The notes under the pieces are model-generated. The model searched no databases, had not been told where the DNA came from, and was given only the letters and a program-made list of their open reading frames with translations. From the IMG/VR virus record IMGVR_UViG_3300029309_000371, positions 1 to 22,673 of that record: a DNA stretch of 22,673 nt. One strand, written 5' to 3'. The translations under genes were made by a program, and so were the position numbers. Source of the stretch: a virus. Shown piece by piece: positions 1 through 6,451 of the stretch (position 1 is the first letter of the stretch; each line of letters begins with the position of its first letter).

Positions 1-254
1 CAGCTAAAGCCAACCAAACTCCAACAGGACAAGGAGCTACATCTGCACTAGGTACTGCAACCACTAAAACTGATAATAGGTTTGAAGTAAATGTATTTGG
101 TAATACTGTTGGATTAGTTGGAGATCCAAGCTTTAATTGTAAGGCTAATGTTACAATCACAGGTGTCTCTGCAAGTGGAGAGCTTGGTACTCCGTTTAAA
201 TGGCAAGAAGTAGATGATAATCAAACTCCTAATTGGACAGAAGTGGCGGCATAA
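1..254 (+). CDS. Partial uncharacterised phage structural protein (C-terminal 83 residues)
   Basis: An open frame runs from the window edge (first full codon at base 3) to a TAA at 252-254, so only the C-terminal 83 residues are visible. The composition is Thr/Asn/Gly-rich and beta-like with no membrane segment, and the end reads WQEVDDNQTPNWTEVAA. This short Trp-containing ending resembles C-termini I recall from small virion proteins placed just before fibre genes in marine phages; that is memory, not a search. A 27-base gap with a GAGGT ribosome site separates it from the fibre gene downstream. A minor structural or head-tail role is an inference from position, and no function can be assigned. 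Confidence 0.6.
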   Translation, partial: AKANQTPTGQGATSALGTATTKTDNRFEVNVFGNTVGLVGDPSFNCKANVTITGVSASGELGTPFKWQEVDDNQTPNWTEVAA

Positions 255-268
255 TTTAATATAGAAAC

Positions 269-273
269 GAGGT
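269..273 (+). promoter_or_regulatory. Shine-Dalgarno site GAGGT for the fibre gene at 282
   Basis: GAGGT lies 8 bases upstream of the ATG at 282, in one of the few real gaps between genes in the window. It supports this start codon. No convincing -10/-35 promoter was recognised in the 27-base gap. Confidence 0.6.
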
Positions 274-281
274 AAAAAACT

Positions 282-1262
282 ATGGCAACTTACGTTAATA
301 ATTTAAGATTAAAAGAGATAGCAACAGGTGACGAAAGCGGAACTTGGGGTACTTCTACAAACACTAATTTAGAGCTGATAGGAGAAGCTTTAGGTGTTGG
401 CACAGAAGCTATTACTACTAATGCTGATACACACACCACAACCGTAGCAGACGGTAGCTCTGATGAAGGTAGAGCTTTTTATTTAAAATATACTGGCACG
501 TTAGATTCAGCTTGCACCATAACAATAGGCCCTAACACTATGAAAAGGGTGCAAATTATAGAAAATGCAACAAGTGGATCGCAAAATATAATTATATCGC
601 AAGGCTCTGGTGCTAATGTAACTATCGCTCCAGGCAAAGTAGCGGTTGTTCAATTAGATGGAGCAGGTTCTGGAGCCGCAGTTTTAGACGCACTTACAGA
701 TCTAGCTGTTACCGATAGCTTATCAATCAACGGTACAACCTTAACCATAGGTGATGCTACTGCTGAAGATACTAAAATAGTGTTTGATGGTAATGCCCAA
801 GATTATTATGTAGGTCTTGATGATAGTGCTGATGATTTGGTAATTGGTTTAGGATCTGCGGTAGGTACAACACCTGCTATTTCAGTTGATGAGAACCAAA
901 ATGTGACTATGCCACAAATAGTGACAGCATCTACTTCAGCTAATATAACTCAAGTAGCTTTAACAGATGGTACAGTTTCATGGGATGCAAAAGCCGCTGC
1001 TAATGCTTTCTTATTATTAGAAGAAAACTCTACAATATCTGCACCAAGTAATGCAGTAGAGGGAGCTATTATTAGTATTGAGGTAGCACAACATGCTACG
1101 AGCGGTCCATATACTTTAGCTTGGAATGCAATATTTGAATTTGTTGGGGATGTGACTCCGACACAGACCGCAACAGATGCTAAGACAGATATATATGCTT
1201 TTAGATACAATGGCTCTAAGTGGCAAAACATTGGTATCAGTCAAAACCTAACACAAAGCTAA
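282..1262 (+). CDS. Phage tail fibre-like structural protein (326 aa)
   Basis: The protein begins with an N-terminal block (ATYVNNLRLKEIATGDESG, then GTWGTSTNTNLE) that I recognise from memory as the conserved start of fibre-like proteins in many marine phages. The middle (about residues 155-195) holds another block typical of these phages, with TKIVFDGNAQDYYVGLDDSA followed by DDLVIGLGSAVG. The remainder is beta-rich and poor in Cys and Lys, with no signal peptide or membrane segment. The conserved N-terminus probably attaches to the virion and the rest forms a shaft or tip; this is inferred. It is followed one base later by a LamG/SPRY protein and then a DUF7483-like protein, so it opens an adsorption cassette. 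The ATG at 282 is supported by the GAGGT site. Confidence 0.75.
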   Translation: MATYVNNLRLKEIATGDESGTWGTSTNTNLELIGEALGVGTEAITTNADTHTTTVADGSSDEGRAFYLKYTGTLDSACTITIGPNTMKRVQIIENATSGSQNIIISQGSGANVTIAPGKVAVVQLDGAGSGAAVLDALTDLAVTDSLSINGTTLTIGDATAEDTKIVFDGNAQDYYVGLDDSADDLVIGLGSAVGTTPAISVDENQNVTMPQIVTASTSANITQVALTDGTVSWDAKAAANAFLLLEENSTISAPSNAVEGAIISIEVAQHATSGPYTLAWNAIFEFVGDVTPTQTATDAKTDIYAFRYNGSKWQNIGISQNLTQS

Positions 1263-1263
1263 C

Positions 1264-2682
1264 ATGGAAACCCTACAGAGAACTGCTAATCGAGGAAGTG
1301 TCTCGACTGGGTATGAGATTGGTAACTCTTTAAAACTTGAAGCTGATAATTCAGAAAGCTTAACTCATACAGGCACTCAATCAACAGCAGGAAATGCTAG
1401 AACTTGGACGTGGGCAGGTTGGATAAAAAGAACAGAACTTGATGGACATGAATATTTATTTTCAGCAGGTTATACAGGCTTTAAGTTTATGACAACAGAA
1501 AACTGGTTGAGATTTGCTATGTATGATGGTAGTACTTCCTACTACCTTGATTTAGATATGGTGTTTCGGGACACTTCAAGTTGGTATCATATTGTTGGTC
1601 AATTAGATACAACGCAGGGGACTGCGGCTAACAGAGCAAAAGTATGGGTTAATGGAGTTCTTCAAACAGAATTTAGAGCAAGCACAAATTACACAAGTAT
1701 TCCTCAAAACACAGAATTTCAAATAGGTCAAACAGGAAGCTCATCAAACTGGTTAAAAATAGGAGATTGGTTTGCAGCAGGAAGATACCTTTCAGCTTAC
1801 ATAGCAGAATGGCATTTTACAGATGGAGTAGCTAATGAAGCAGATGCTTTTGGTGAGTTTGATAGTGATACTGGTATTTGGATACCTAAAGAATATACAG
1901 GTTCTTATGGCACTATCGGATATTATTTAGACTTTTCTGATTCTGCTAATTTAGGCAATGATTCTAGTGGTAATAGCACAGACTTTTCAGAAACTAACAT
2001 CACAGCCGCAGATCAAGCGACTGACACACCTACTAATAATTTTGCAACATTAAATCCTCTACATTACACAACCAAATATACAATAACTGAAGGAGCTACG
2101 AATCAAGTATCTTCTGCAGATGGATGGGGTGCTAGTGTTGGCTCTGTAGGAGTTACCTCTGGTAAATGGTATTTTGAAGTACAATCTGCTGATACTAATG
2201 GATATACTCTTCTTGGTGTTATAGACCAAGATAGTGTAATAGGCACATATGTAAATGCTGATGCTCACGCAGGAGATGCTCCTTATGGCATAGCCTATTA
2301 TGGTGGCAATGGCTCAATTATTACTAATGGTTCAGCATTATCAGGAGTTTCTTTTCCTTCATGGACTACTGAAACTATGGGTTGTGCATTAGATTTAGAT
2401 AACAATAAAATATATTTTTCTAAAAGTGGAACTTATGGCAACTCAGGAGACCCAGCATCAGGTTCAAATGGAGTATCTTTGCCAACAGGTGGAAGTGGTA
2501 CTTGGTTTATTTCGACATCAACTTATTACGCTGCTAACCCAGCCAAAACGAATCAAGGTGGCTATACAACAAACACACCATCAAGTGCAGCAAGTGATGC
2601 CAATGGCTACGGAACTTTTGAATACGCACCACCTTCTGGATACTATGCAATATGCACTAAAAACTTAGCGGAGTTTGGATAA
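1264..2682 (+). CDS. LamG-like plus SPRY-like receptor-binding protein (472 aa)
   Basis: Residues about 45-200 look like a laminin-G/concanavalin-A-like jelly roll: WAGWIKR, then WYHIVGQLDTT, AKVWVNGVLQTEF and a final IAEWHFTDG, the usual strand order of phage LamG domains. Residues about 297-420 look like a SPRY domain, with GKWYFEV near the start and MGCALDLDNNKIYFSKSG near the end. Both folds bind carbohydrate or protein ligands, so a role in recognising the host surface is likely but inferred. There is no catalytic signature of a depolymerase. The gene starts one base after the previous stop with no clear Shine-Dalgarno site, which suggests translational coupling, and its TAA overlaps the next ATG (TAATG). 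The fold assignments are from pattern only. Confidence 0.7.
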   Translation: METLQRTANRGSVSTGYEIGNSLKLEADNSESLTHTGTQSTAGNARTWTWAGWIKRTELDGHEYLFSAGYTGFKFMTTENWLRFAMYDGSTSYYLDLDMVFRDTSSWYHIVGQLDTTQGTAANRAKVWVNGVLQTEFRASTNYTSIPQNTEFQIGQTGSSSNWLKIGDWFAAGRYLSAYIAEWHFTDGVANEADAFGEFDSDTGIWIPKEYTGSYGTIGYYLDFSDSANLGNDSSGNSTDFSETNITAADQATDTPTNNFATLNPLHYTTKYTITEGATNQVSSADGWGASVGSVGVTSGKWYFEVQSADTNGYTLLGVIDQDSVIGTYVNADAHAGDAPYGIAYYGGNGSIITNGSALSGVSFPSWTTETMGCALDLDNNKIYFSKSGTYGNSGDPASGSNGVSLPTGGSGTWFISTSTYYAANPAKTNQGGYTTNTPSSAASDANGYGTFEYAPPSGYYAICTKNLAEFG

Positions 2683-3737
2683 TGGCTTATACAACGATAG
2701 ACGACCCATCAGCACATTTTCAATGTGAACTTTACACAGGTAATAGCACTACAAATGCAATAACTTTTTCAGGTAACAGCGATATGAAACCTGATTTAGT
2801 TTGGAACAAAAGGAGAGATGCTGCATACAACCATGTTTTGTGGGATTCGACCAGAGGTGTTACAAAGTATATAGCTTCTAACACTTCATCCGCAGAAGCC
2901 ACTTTTGGTTATGTTTCTTCGTTTGATACTGATGGTGTTACTTTTGGCACTGCTGACCAAGCTGTAAATACTAATGGTGGTTCTTATGTTTTATGGAATT
3001 GGAAAGCCAATGGAGGGACAACTGCAAGTAATAGTGATGGAGATATCACCTCAACTGTTCAAGCAAATACAACAGCAGGTTTTAGCATAGTTACTTACGC
3101 TGGTAACGGCAGTCAAGACCAAACAATAGGACATGGATTAGGAGCAGTTCCTAAAATGATTTTATTTAAAAATAGATCAAACTCTGCTTATTGGTATGTT
3201 TATCATATAGGTACTGGAAATGATACTATGATGTATCTTAATTTAAGCAATGCCGCACAATCTTTATCAAGTCAGTTTTCTACCCCAACAACCACAACTT
3301 TTAATGTTAGTAACGAAAACAGCACATTTAATGGTTACAACACAAATACTGATAATTATGTTGCTTATGTATTTGCAGAGGTGCAGGGCTACTCAAAATT
3401 TAGTTCTTACATTGGCAACGGAAATGCAGATGGTCCGTTCGTCTATACAGGATTTAAACCTGCTTTTATAATGTTGAAAAGAACAAATGGTAGCGATGGT
3501 TGGTTTTTACTAGATGCAAAAAGAAATCCAATCAATATTTCAACTAACAGTGCTATAAGAGTTGATGAATCTGGAGCAGAAGGTTCAGCATCAAAATTAA
3601 TAGATATGCTTTCTAATGGTTTTAAATTAAGAGGTAACGATGGTGCTTACAATGGAGGAGGTAATCCCTATATCTTTATGGCATTTGCAGAAAATCCATT
3701 CGTAACATCAACAGGAATCCCAACAACAGCTTTTTAG
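2682..3737 (+). CDS. DUF7483-like phage tail/fibre protein (351 aa)
   Basis: Two successive domains are visible. Around residues 125-230 there is GFSIVTYAGNGSQDQTIGHG, then LGAVPKMILFKNRS and WYVYH. Around 235-345 a second copy-like segment has FSSYIGNGNADGPFVYTG, FKPAFIMLKRT and WFLLDAKRNP, ending with a block (IFMAFAENPF) frequent at the C-terminus of these proteins. The pattern matches what I know as DUF7483, a phage family of unknown biochemical role found with receptor-binding proteins. The N-terminal 120 residues are less conserved. Translation is probably coupled to the LamG/SPRY gene through the TAATG overlap. In many related phages, as I recall, these modules are fused into one long fibre; here they are separate. 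The stop codon lies inside a 16-base palindrome. Confidence 0.7.
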   Translation: MAYTTIDDPSAHFQCELYTGNSTTNAITFSGNSDMKPDLVWNKRRDAAYNHVLWDSTRGVTKYIASNTSSAEATFGYVSSFDTDGVTFGTADQAVNTNGGSYVLWNWKANGGTTASNSDGDITSTVQANTTAGFSIVTYAGNGSQDQTIGHGLGAVPKMILFKNRSNSAYWYVYHIGTGNDTMMYLNLSNAAQSLSSQFSTPTTTTFNVSNENSTFNGYNTNTDNYVAYVFAEVQGYSKFSSYIGNGNADGPFVYTGFKPAFIMLKRTNGSDGWFLLDAKRNPINISTNSAIRVDESGAEGSASKLIDMLSNGFKLRGNDGAYNGGGNPYIFMAFAENPFVTSTGIPTTAF

Positions 3738-3746
3738 ATCTAAAAA
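3731..3746. repeat. 16-base perfect palindrome at the end of the DUF7483-like gene
   Basis: TTTTTAGATCTAAAAA is a perfect palindrome that contains the TAG stop at 3735-3737. It has no loop, so it is a poor intrinsic terminator, although a U-rich/A-rich bidirectional signal is conceivable. In AT-rich DNA such a palindrome could also arise by chance. Confidence 0.5.
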
Positions 3747-3749
3747 AAT

Positions 3750-3754
3750 GAGGT
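3750..3754 (+). promoter_or_regulatory. Shine-Dalgarno site GAGGT for the gene at 3766
   Basis: GAGGT lies 11 bases before the ATG at 3766 in a 28-base intergenic gap. The spacing is longer than ideal, but there is no better site. Confidence 0.5.
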
Positions 3755-3765
3755 AATATAAAATT

Positions 3766-4335
3766 ATGTGGGCATTAGTAGAAGATAGTAAAATAAGTAA
3801 GGTTTATAATAAACCTGCACAATTAACGATAGGAGATATTAAATATCCTAGCAATATACACAACCTTTGGTCAGAGGCAGAACTCAAAGCTATAGGTGTT
3901 TATATAGTAGTAATAGATAACACTAATTATAAAGACCCTAAATACTATATTAATACAGATCAGTCTTTTGCATTTGGTAGTAATAAAGTTACAGCAACTT
4001 ATGGCACAGCTACAGCTAGAGCTTTAGATGATTCAGGTTCAGGTGATACTTTGGTTAGAGGTTTAAAATATACTCATTGTGAAACAATAGACAATCAAGC
4101 TTATGGCTTACTACAACCTAATGATTGGATGGTAGTTAGAAATGCAGAAAGTTCTAAAGCCATACCAACAGATTGGCTAGATTACAGAGTAGCAGTAAGA
4201 ACAGCGGCAACTGATATGAAAGCAAAAATTAATGCAGTTGCAAATGTAGATGCTTTAGCTGATCTTTATAAATACAATGATGCTACACCACCAGTAAGAC
4301 CACTAGGTGAGTTTCCAACCCCACCAACTTCATAG
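3766..4335 (+). CDS. Tail fibre assembly-like protein (189 aa)
   Basis: The N-terminal half begins MWALVEDSKISKVYNKP and has LWSEAELKAIGVYIV, the type of short beta domain seen in phage fibre assembly or attachment proteins that follow fibre genes. The C-terminal part (about residues 125-189) reads NDWMVVRNAESSKAIPTDW followed by an Arg-rich helix and ends in a Pro-rich tail. The order of an N-terminal W/Y segment and then a [IV]P.DW.xYR motif resembles the DUF4376/tail fibre assembly families; this is recall, not a search. The position directly after three fibre-type genes fits a fibre chaperone or fibre-associated protein. It is cytoplasmic by sequence, with no signal peptide. Confidence 0.55.
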   Translation: MWALVEDSKISKVYNKPAQLTIGDIKYPSNIHNLWSEAELKAIGVYIVVIDNTNYKDPKYYINTDQSFAFGSNKVTATYGTATARALDDSGSGDTLVRGLKYTHCETIDNQAYGLLQPNDWMVVRNAESSKAIPTDWLDYRVAVRTAATDMKAKINAVANVDALADLYKYNDATPPVRPLGEFPTPPTS

Positions 4336-4340
4336 GAGAT
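4334..4340 (+). promoter_or_regulatory. Strong Shine-Dalgarno AGGAGAT for the 58-aa membrane protein
   Basis: AGGAGAT lies four bases before the ATG at 4345. It is among the best ribosome sites in the window and is the main evidence that this short ORF is translated. Confidence 0.65.
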
Positions 4341-4344
4341 AATT

Positions 4345-4521
4345 ATGGTATATATGTTAGATCTAATATTAAAATTAATCCAAATCATTCCTTGGGTTGT
4401 TACAGGAGCTTCTTTGATAGCTTCAATAACTCCAACCCCGCGTGATGATGTATGGATTGGTAAAATTTATAAGCTAGTAGATTGGTGTGCAATCAATATT
4501 GGCAAGGCGAAAGATAAATGA
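4345..4521 (+). CDS. Small membrane protein (58 aa), possible holin-type
   Basis: A short ORF reads MVYMLDLILKLIQIIPWVV at its start and TPTPRDDVWIGKIYKLVDW near the middle, and ends with a Lys-rich tail. It has a strong AGGAGAT ribosome site (4334-4340) four bases before the ATG, and its TGA overlaps the next ATG (ATGA at 4518). A single hydrophobic segment covers residues about 5-28. The TPRDD..IGKIYKL block is one I recall in small proteins of many marine phages, so the gene is probably real despite its size. Its placement at the start of a run of small membrane proteins before the lysis genes allows a holin or antiholin role, but nothing proves it. Confidence 0.7.
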   Translation: MVYMLDLILKLIQIIPWVVTGASLIASITPTPRDDVWIGKIYKLVDWCAINIGKAKDK

Positions 4522-4760
4522 GTTGGTGGAAAAAAGTAATTAATTTTTTTAAGCCTTTACCAGCAGACGAGCTACCGAATCCTTTGAAGGATGTAAAAAA
4601 AGAAGAGCCTGTTGTAAAAGAGGTGTTAGAAGAAACAGAATTAGTCAGGGCAAGAAATAAAAAAGGTAGGTACGTTGCAGATGACCCATCTACTCCAGAT
4701 ATAAATGAAGCTTATACAACTGTTAAAGTTAAAAAAAAGAAAAAAAAGCGTAAAAAATAA
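4518..4760 (+). CDS. Small Lys-rich protein of unknown function (80 aa)
   Basis: The start ATG overlaps the stop of the preceding gene (ATGA). The N-terminus is MSWWKKVINFFKPLP, an amphipathic basic/aromatic stretch that could lie on a membrane. A middle block (RARNKKGRYVADDPSTPDIN) resembles a short conserved motif I recall from marine phage proteins. The C-terminus is almost pure lysine, encoded by runs of eight, eight and six adenines at 4731-4757. No enzymatic motif is visible. The A-runs overlap the next reading frame and could allow ribosomal or polymerase slippage. Function unknown. Confidence 0.65.
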   Translation: MSWWKKVINFFKPLPADELPNPLKDVKKEEPVVKEVLEETELVRARNKKGRYVADDPSTPDINEAYTTVKVKKKKKKRKK

Positions 4761-4761
4761 A

Positions 4762-4944
4762 GTGAATATTTATGACGATCCTTTGCATAAAATTGAGATA
4801 CATGAAAAAGAATGTGCTCAAAGATATAAAAATATAGAGGAACGTCTTGAATCAGGAGCTAAAAGGTTTGATAAGCTAGAAAACATGATATGGGGCGTTT
4901 ACCCATTTATCGTAATTAGCGTAGTATTAGCTAAATTTTTATAA
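4762..4944 (+). CDS. Small coiled-coil protein with C-terminal membrane segment (60 aa), GTG start
   Basis: The frame is open from 4705, but the most plausible start is GTG at 4762, one base after the preceding stop; this gives a protein beginning with NIYDDPLHKIEIHEKECAQR. A charged helical stretch (residues about 8-40) precedes a hydrophobic C-terminal segment (MIWGVYPFIVISVVLAKFL). A short soluble helix followed by a C-terminal anchor is a common design among small phage membrane proteins, including some holins and antiholins. The stop overlaps the next start (TAATG). No strong Shine-Dalgarno site precedes the GTG, so the ATG at 4705, which lies inside the upstream gene, remains possible. 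Confidence 0.6.
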   Translation: MNIYDDPLHKIEIHEKECAQRYKNIEERLESGAKRFDKLENMIWGVYPFIVISVVLAKFL

Positions 4945-5327
4945 TGAACGAACATAGAAGCACATTTTCTGGAGATATGGACCGTAATGAAGTTGAGATG
5001 GATCTCAATAAATTTATGGCTATGATTGAAGAAATATCTCAACTCAAAGATAAGATTAGAGATCTTGAAGATGATACAACCAAAAACCCTCATCAAAGAT
5101 GGATTCATCTAGCAAAAGCGGTTGATTCTTGGAGAATATTTCCAAGAGCCTTTCTTACCGTATATATAGTTTTATTGTATAAATGTACTATTTGGTTTAT
5201 GGAATTACCAGAACCTACATTTGAACAGTCTGGCCTTATTTCTATTGTTGTGGGCGCTGGTGCTGCTTGGTTTGGTTTATATGCAGGAACAACAGGGAGC
5301 AGTAAACAATTTAAAGGCGAAGATTAA
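4944..5327 (+). CDS. Predicted holin-like membrane protein (127 aa)
   Basis: Residues 1-50 are hydrophilic and helical. Two hydrophobic segments follow, about 70-92 (FPRAFLTVYIVLLYKCTIWF) and about 100-118 (ISIVVGAGAAWFGLYAGTTG), joined by a short acidic loop, with a short charged tail. The second segment (VGAGAAWFGLY) is a pattern I recall in putative holin-like proteins of marine phages. A two-segment protein of this size upstream of a lysozyme that lacks a signal sequence is a reasonable holin candidate. The gene overlaps its neighbours at both ends (TAATG at 4944; its TAA overlaps the ATG at 5327). The function is inferred from topology and neighbourhood. Confidence 0.6.
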   Translation: MNEHRSTFSGDMDRNEVEMDLNKFMAMIEEISQLKDKIRDLEDDTTKNPHQRWIHLAKAVDSWRIFPRAFLTVYIVLLYKCTIWFMELPEPTFEQSGLISIVVGAGAAWFGLYAGTTGSSKQFKGED

Positions 5328-6451
5328 TGAAGAATGACGACCAAAGAAAGCATGATAATATGCTTGCTTGGGCAGCATTAATGTTTCTTATTACTTTAGT
5401 AGCAGGCGTTTCTATACAAGCAAACGCTCAATCTTCTCAACAATCTGGTACAGCTTGCGTCAACGGTACACAATATTGTGAAAATTCTAATGTTTACACA
5501 ACAAATCAAACCACTACAAATAATACCAATACAAACACTAATACAAACACTAATACCAATAATACGACTACCAGTAACACTAATGTTTCAACAAATACGA
5601 ATGTATCTACAAATACCAATACTTCGACTAATACAAATGTAAATACAAATCAAAACACAAATGTCAATACAAATGTAAATACTTCGACCGCTAATAGCAC
5701 ATCAAATAATACTAATACAAATATAAATACATCTACTTCAACCAGTAATGTAAATTCGACAGTAAATCAAACTGTAAATAATACTAATGTAAATACATCA
5801 ACTAGCACGTCTGACAATACGAACAGAAATATTAATGAATCTACTTCGCAATCAAACGTACAGACTAATAACGTAAATCAAAATAATAATAATACTAAGT
5901 CTGACAATACCAATAGAAACATTAATGAATCAAAATCAGTCCAAACAATCAATCAAAATGTAAAGTCTGAAGCGCCACCAGCTAGTGCTATTGCCCCATC
6001 TATAATGAGTTATTCACAAGACTTATGTACTACTGGCCTGAGTGGAGCTTTCCAAGGTCAAGTATTTGGTTTATCTGGTGGTAAGTCTGTAAGAGATATG
6101 AATTGTGAAAGACTTAAACTGTCTAAATATTTATACGATATGGGTATGAAAGTAGCTGCAATATCTTTGTTGGCTCAAGACGAAAGAGTATTTAAGGCTA
6201 TGTGGCAAGCAGGTACACCTGCTCCATACGAAGGCAAAATAGGAGAGGAAGCAAAAAAATTATGGTTAGCTAATCCTTCTAAAAGACCCGATAAAAAAGA
6301 TATTGAACAAGAGTTTATTGCAGAGTGCAGCCAAGAACACAATCCTAAAAGAGATGAAATACAAAAAGACGTAGCTGGTATAATTAGTAAAGTGGTTGTA
6401 AGAAAAACAAAATCTAAAAGACAATGCAAAAAAGAATTATATGGGGGTTGA
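5327..6451 (+). CDS. Exported Asn/Thr/Ser-repeat protein with conserved C-terminal domain (374 aa)
   Basis: A signal peptide is visible: a charged start, a hydrophobic core at residues 12-30 and an AxA site (A32-N33-A34, cleavage before Q35). After a short region with two Cys (ACVNGTQYC), residues about 57-215 are almost only Asn, Thr, Ser and Val, in units such as NTNTNTN and NVSTNTN, plus a duplicated DNTNRNINES block. The C-terminal 155 residues form a distinct charged and helical domain with four Cys, containing DMNCERLKLSKYLYDMGMKV and LLAQDERVFKAMWQAGTPAP; I recall this domain from proteins of marine phages. The protein is likely exported to the periplasm or beyond and may be fibrous. 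It overlaps the next gene by 28 bases, so the two are probably made together. Function unknown. Confidence 0.7.
   Translation: MKNDDQRKHDNMLAWAALMFLITLVAGVSIQANAQSSQQSGTACVNGTQYCENSNVYTTNQTTTNNTNTNTNTNTNTNNTTTSNTNVSTNTNVSTNTNTSTNTNVNTNQNTNVNTNVNTSTANSTSNNTNTNINTSTSTSNVNSTVNQTVNNTNVNTSTSTSDNTNRNINESTSQSNVQTNNVNQNNNNTKSDNTNRNINESKSVQTINQNVKSEAPPASAIAPSIMSYSQDLCTTGLSGAFQGQVFGLSGGKSVRDMNCERLKLSKYLYDMGMKVAAISLLAQDERVFKAMWQAGTPAPYEGKIGEEAKKLWLANPSKRPDKKDIEQEFIAECSQEHNPKRDEIQKDVAGIISKVVVRKTKSKRQCKKELYGG
5508..5815 (+). repeat. Degenerate trinucleotide-rich repeat encoding Asn/Thr/Ser
   Basis: The coding DNA is made of repeated AAT, ACA, ACT and GTA codons (for example aatacaaacactaatac), giving NTNTN and NVNTN motifs. 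Codon choice varies between units, so this is an old, diverged repeat and not a fresh slippage product. Confidence 0.75.
5810..5932 (+). repeat. Two direct copies of a 33-base unit (S-DNTNRNINES) 90 bases apart
   Basis: Copies at 5810-5842 and 5900-5932 encode the same SDNTNRNINES peptide, in frame, and differ at only four bases. They lie at the end of the Asn/Thr-rich region and point to an internal duplication. Confidence 0.75.

Noticed and set aside
950-1231. 93-codon frame on the - strand inside the fibre gene
   Set aside because: It lies wholly within a well-supported gene and has no ribosome site or recognisable pattern.
2426-2668. 80-codon + strand frame inside the LamG/SPRY gene
   Set aside because: It is a Gln/Met-rich shadow frame within a clear gene, without a ribosome site.
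5508-5932. Possible diversity-generating retroelement target because of many AAT/AAC codons
   Set aside because: No reverse transcriptase or template repeat was seen in the window, and the pattern is a low-complexity repeat and not a C-type lectin variable region.
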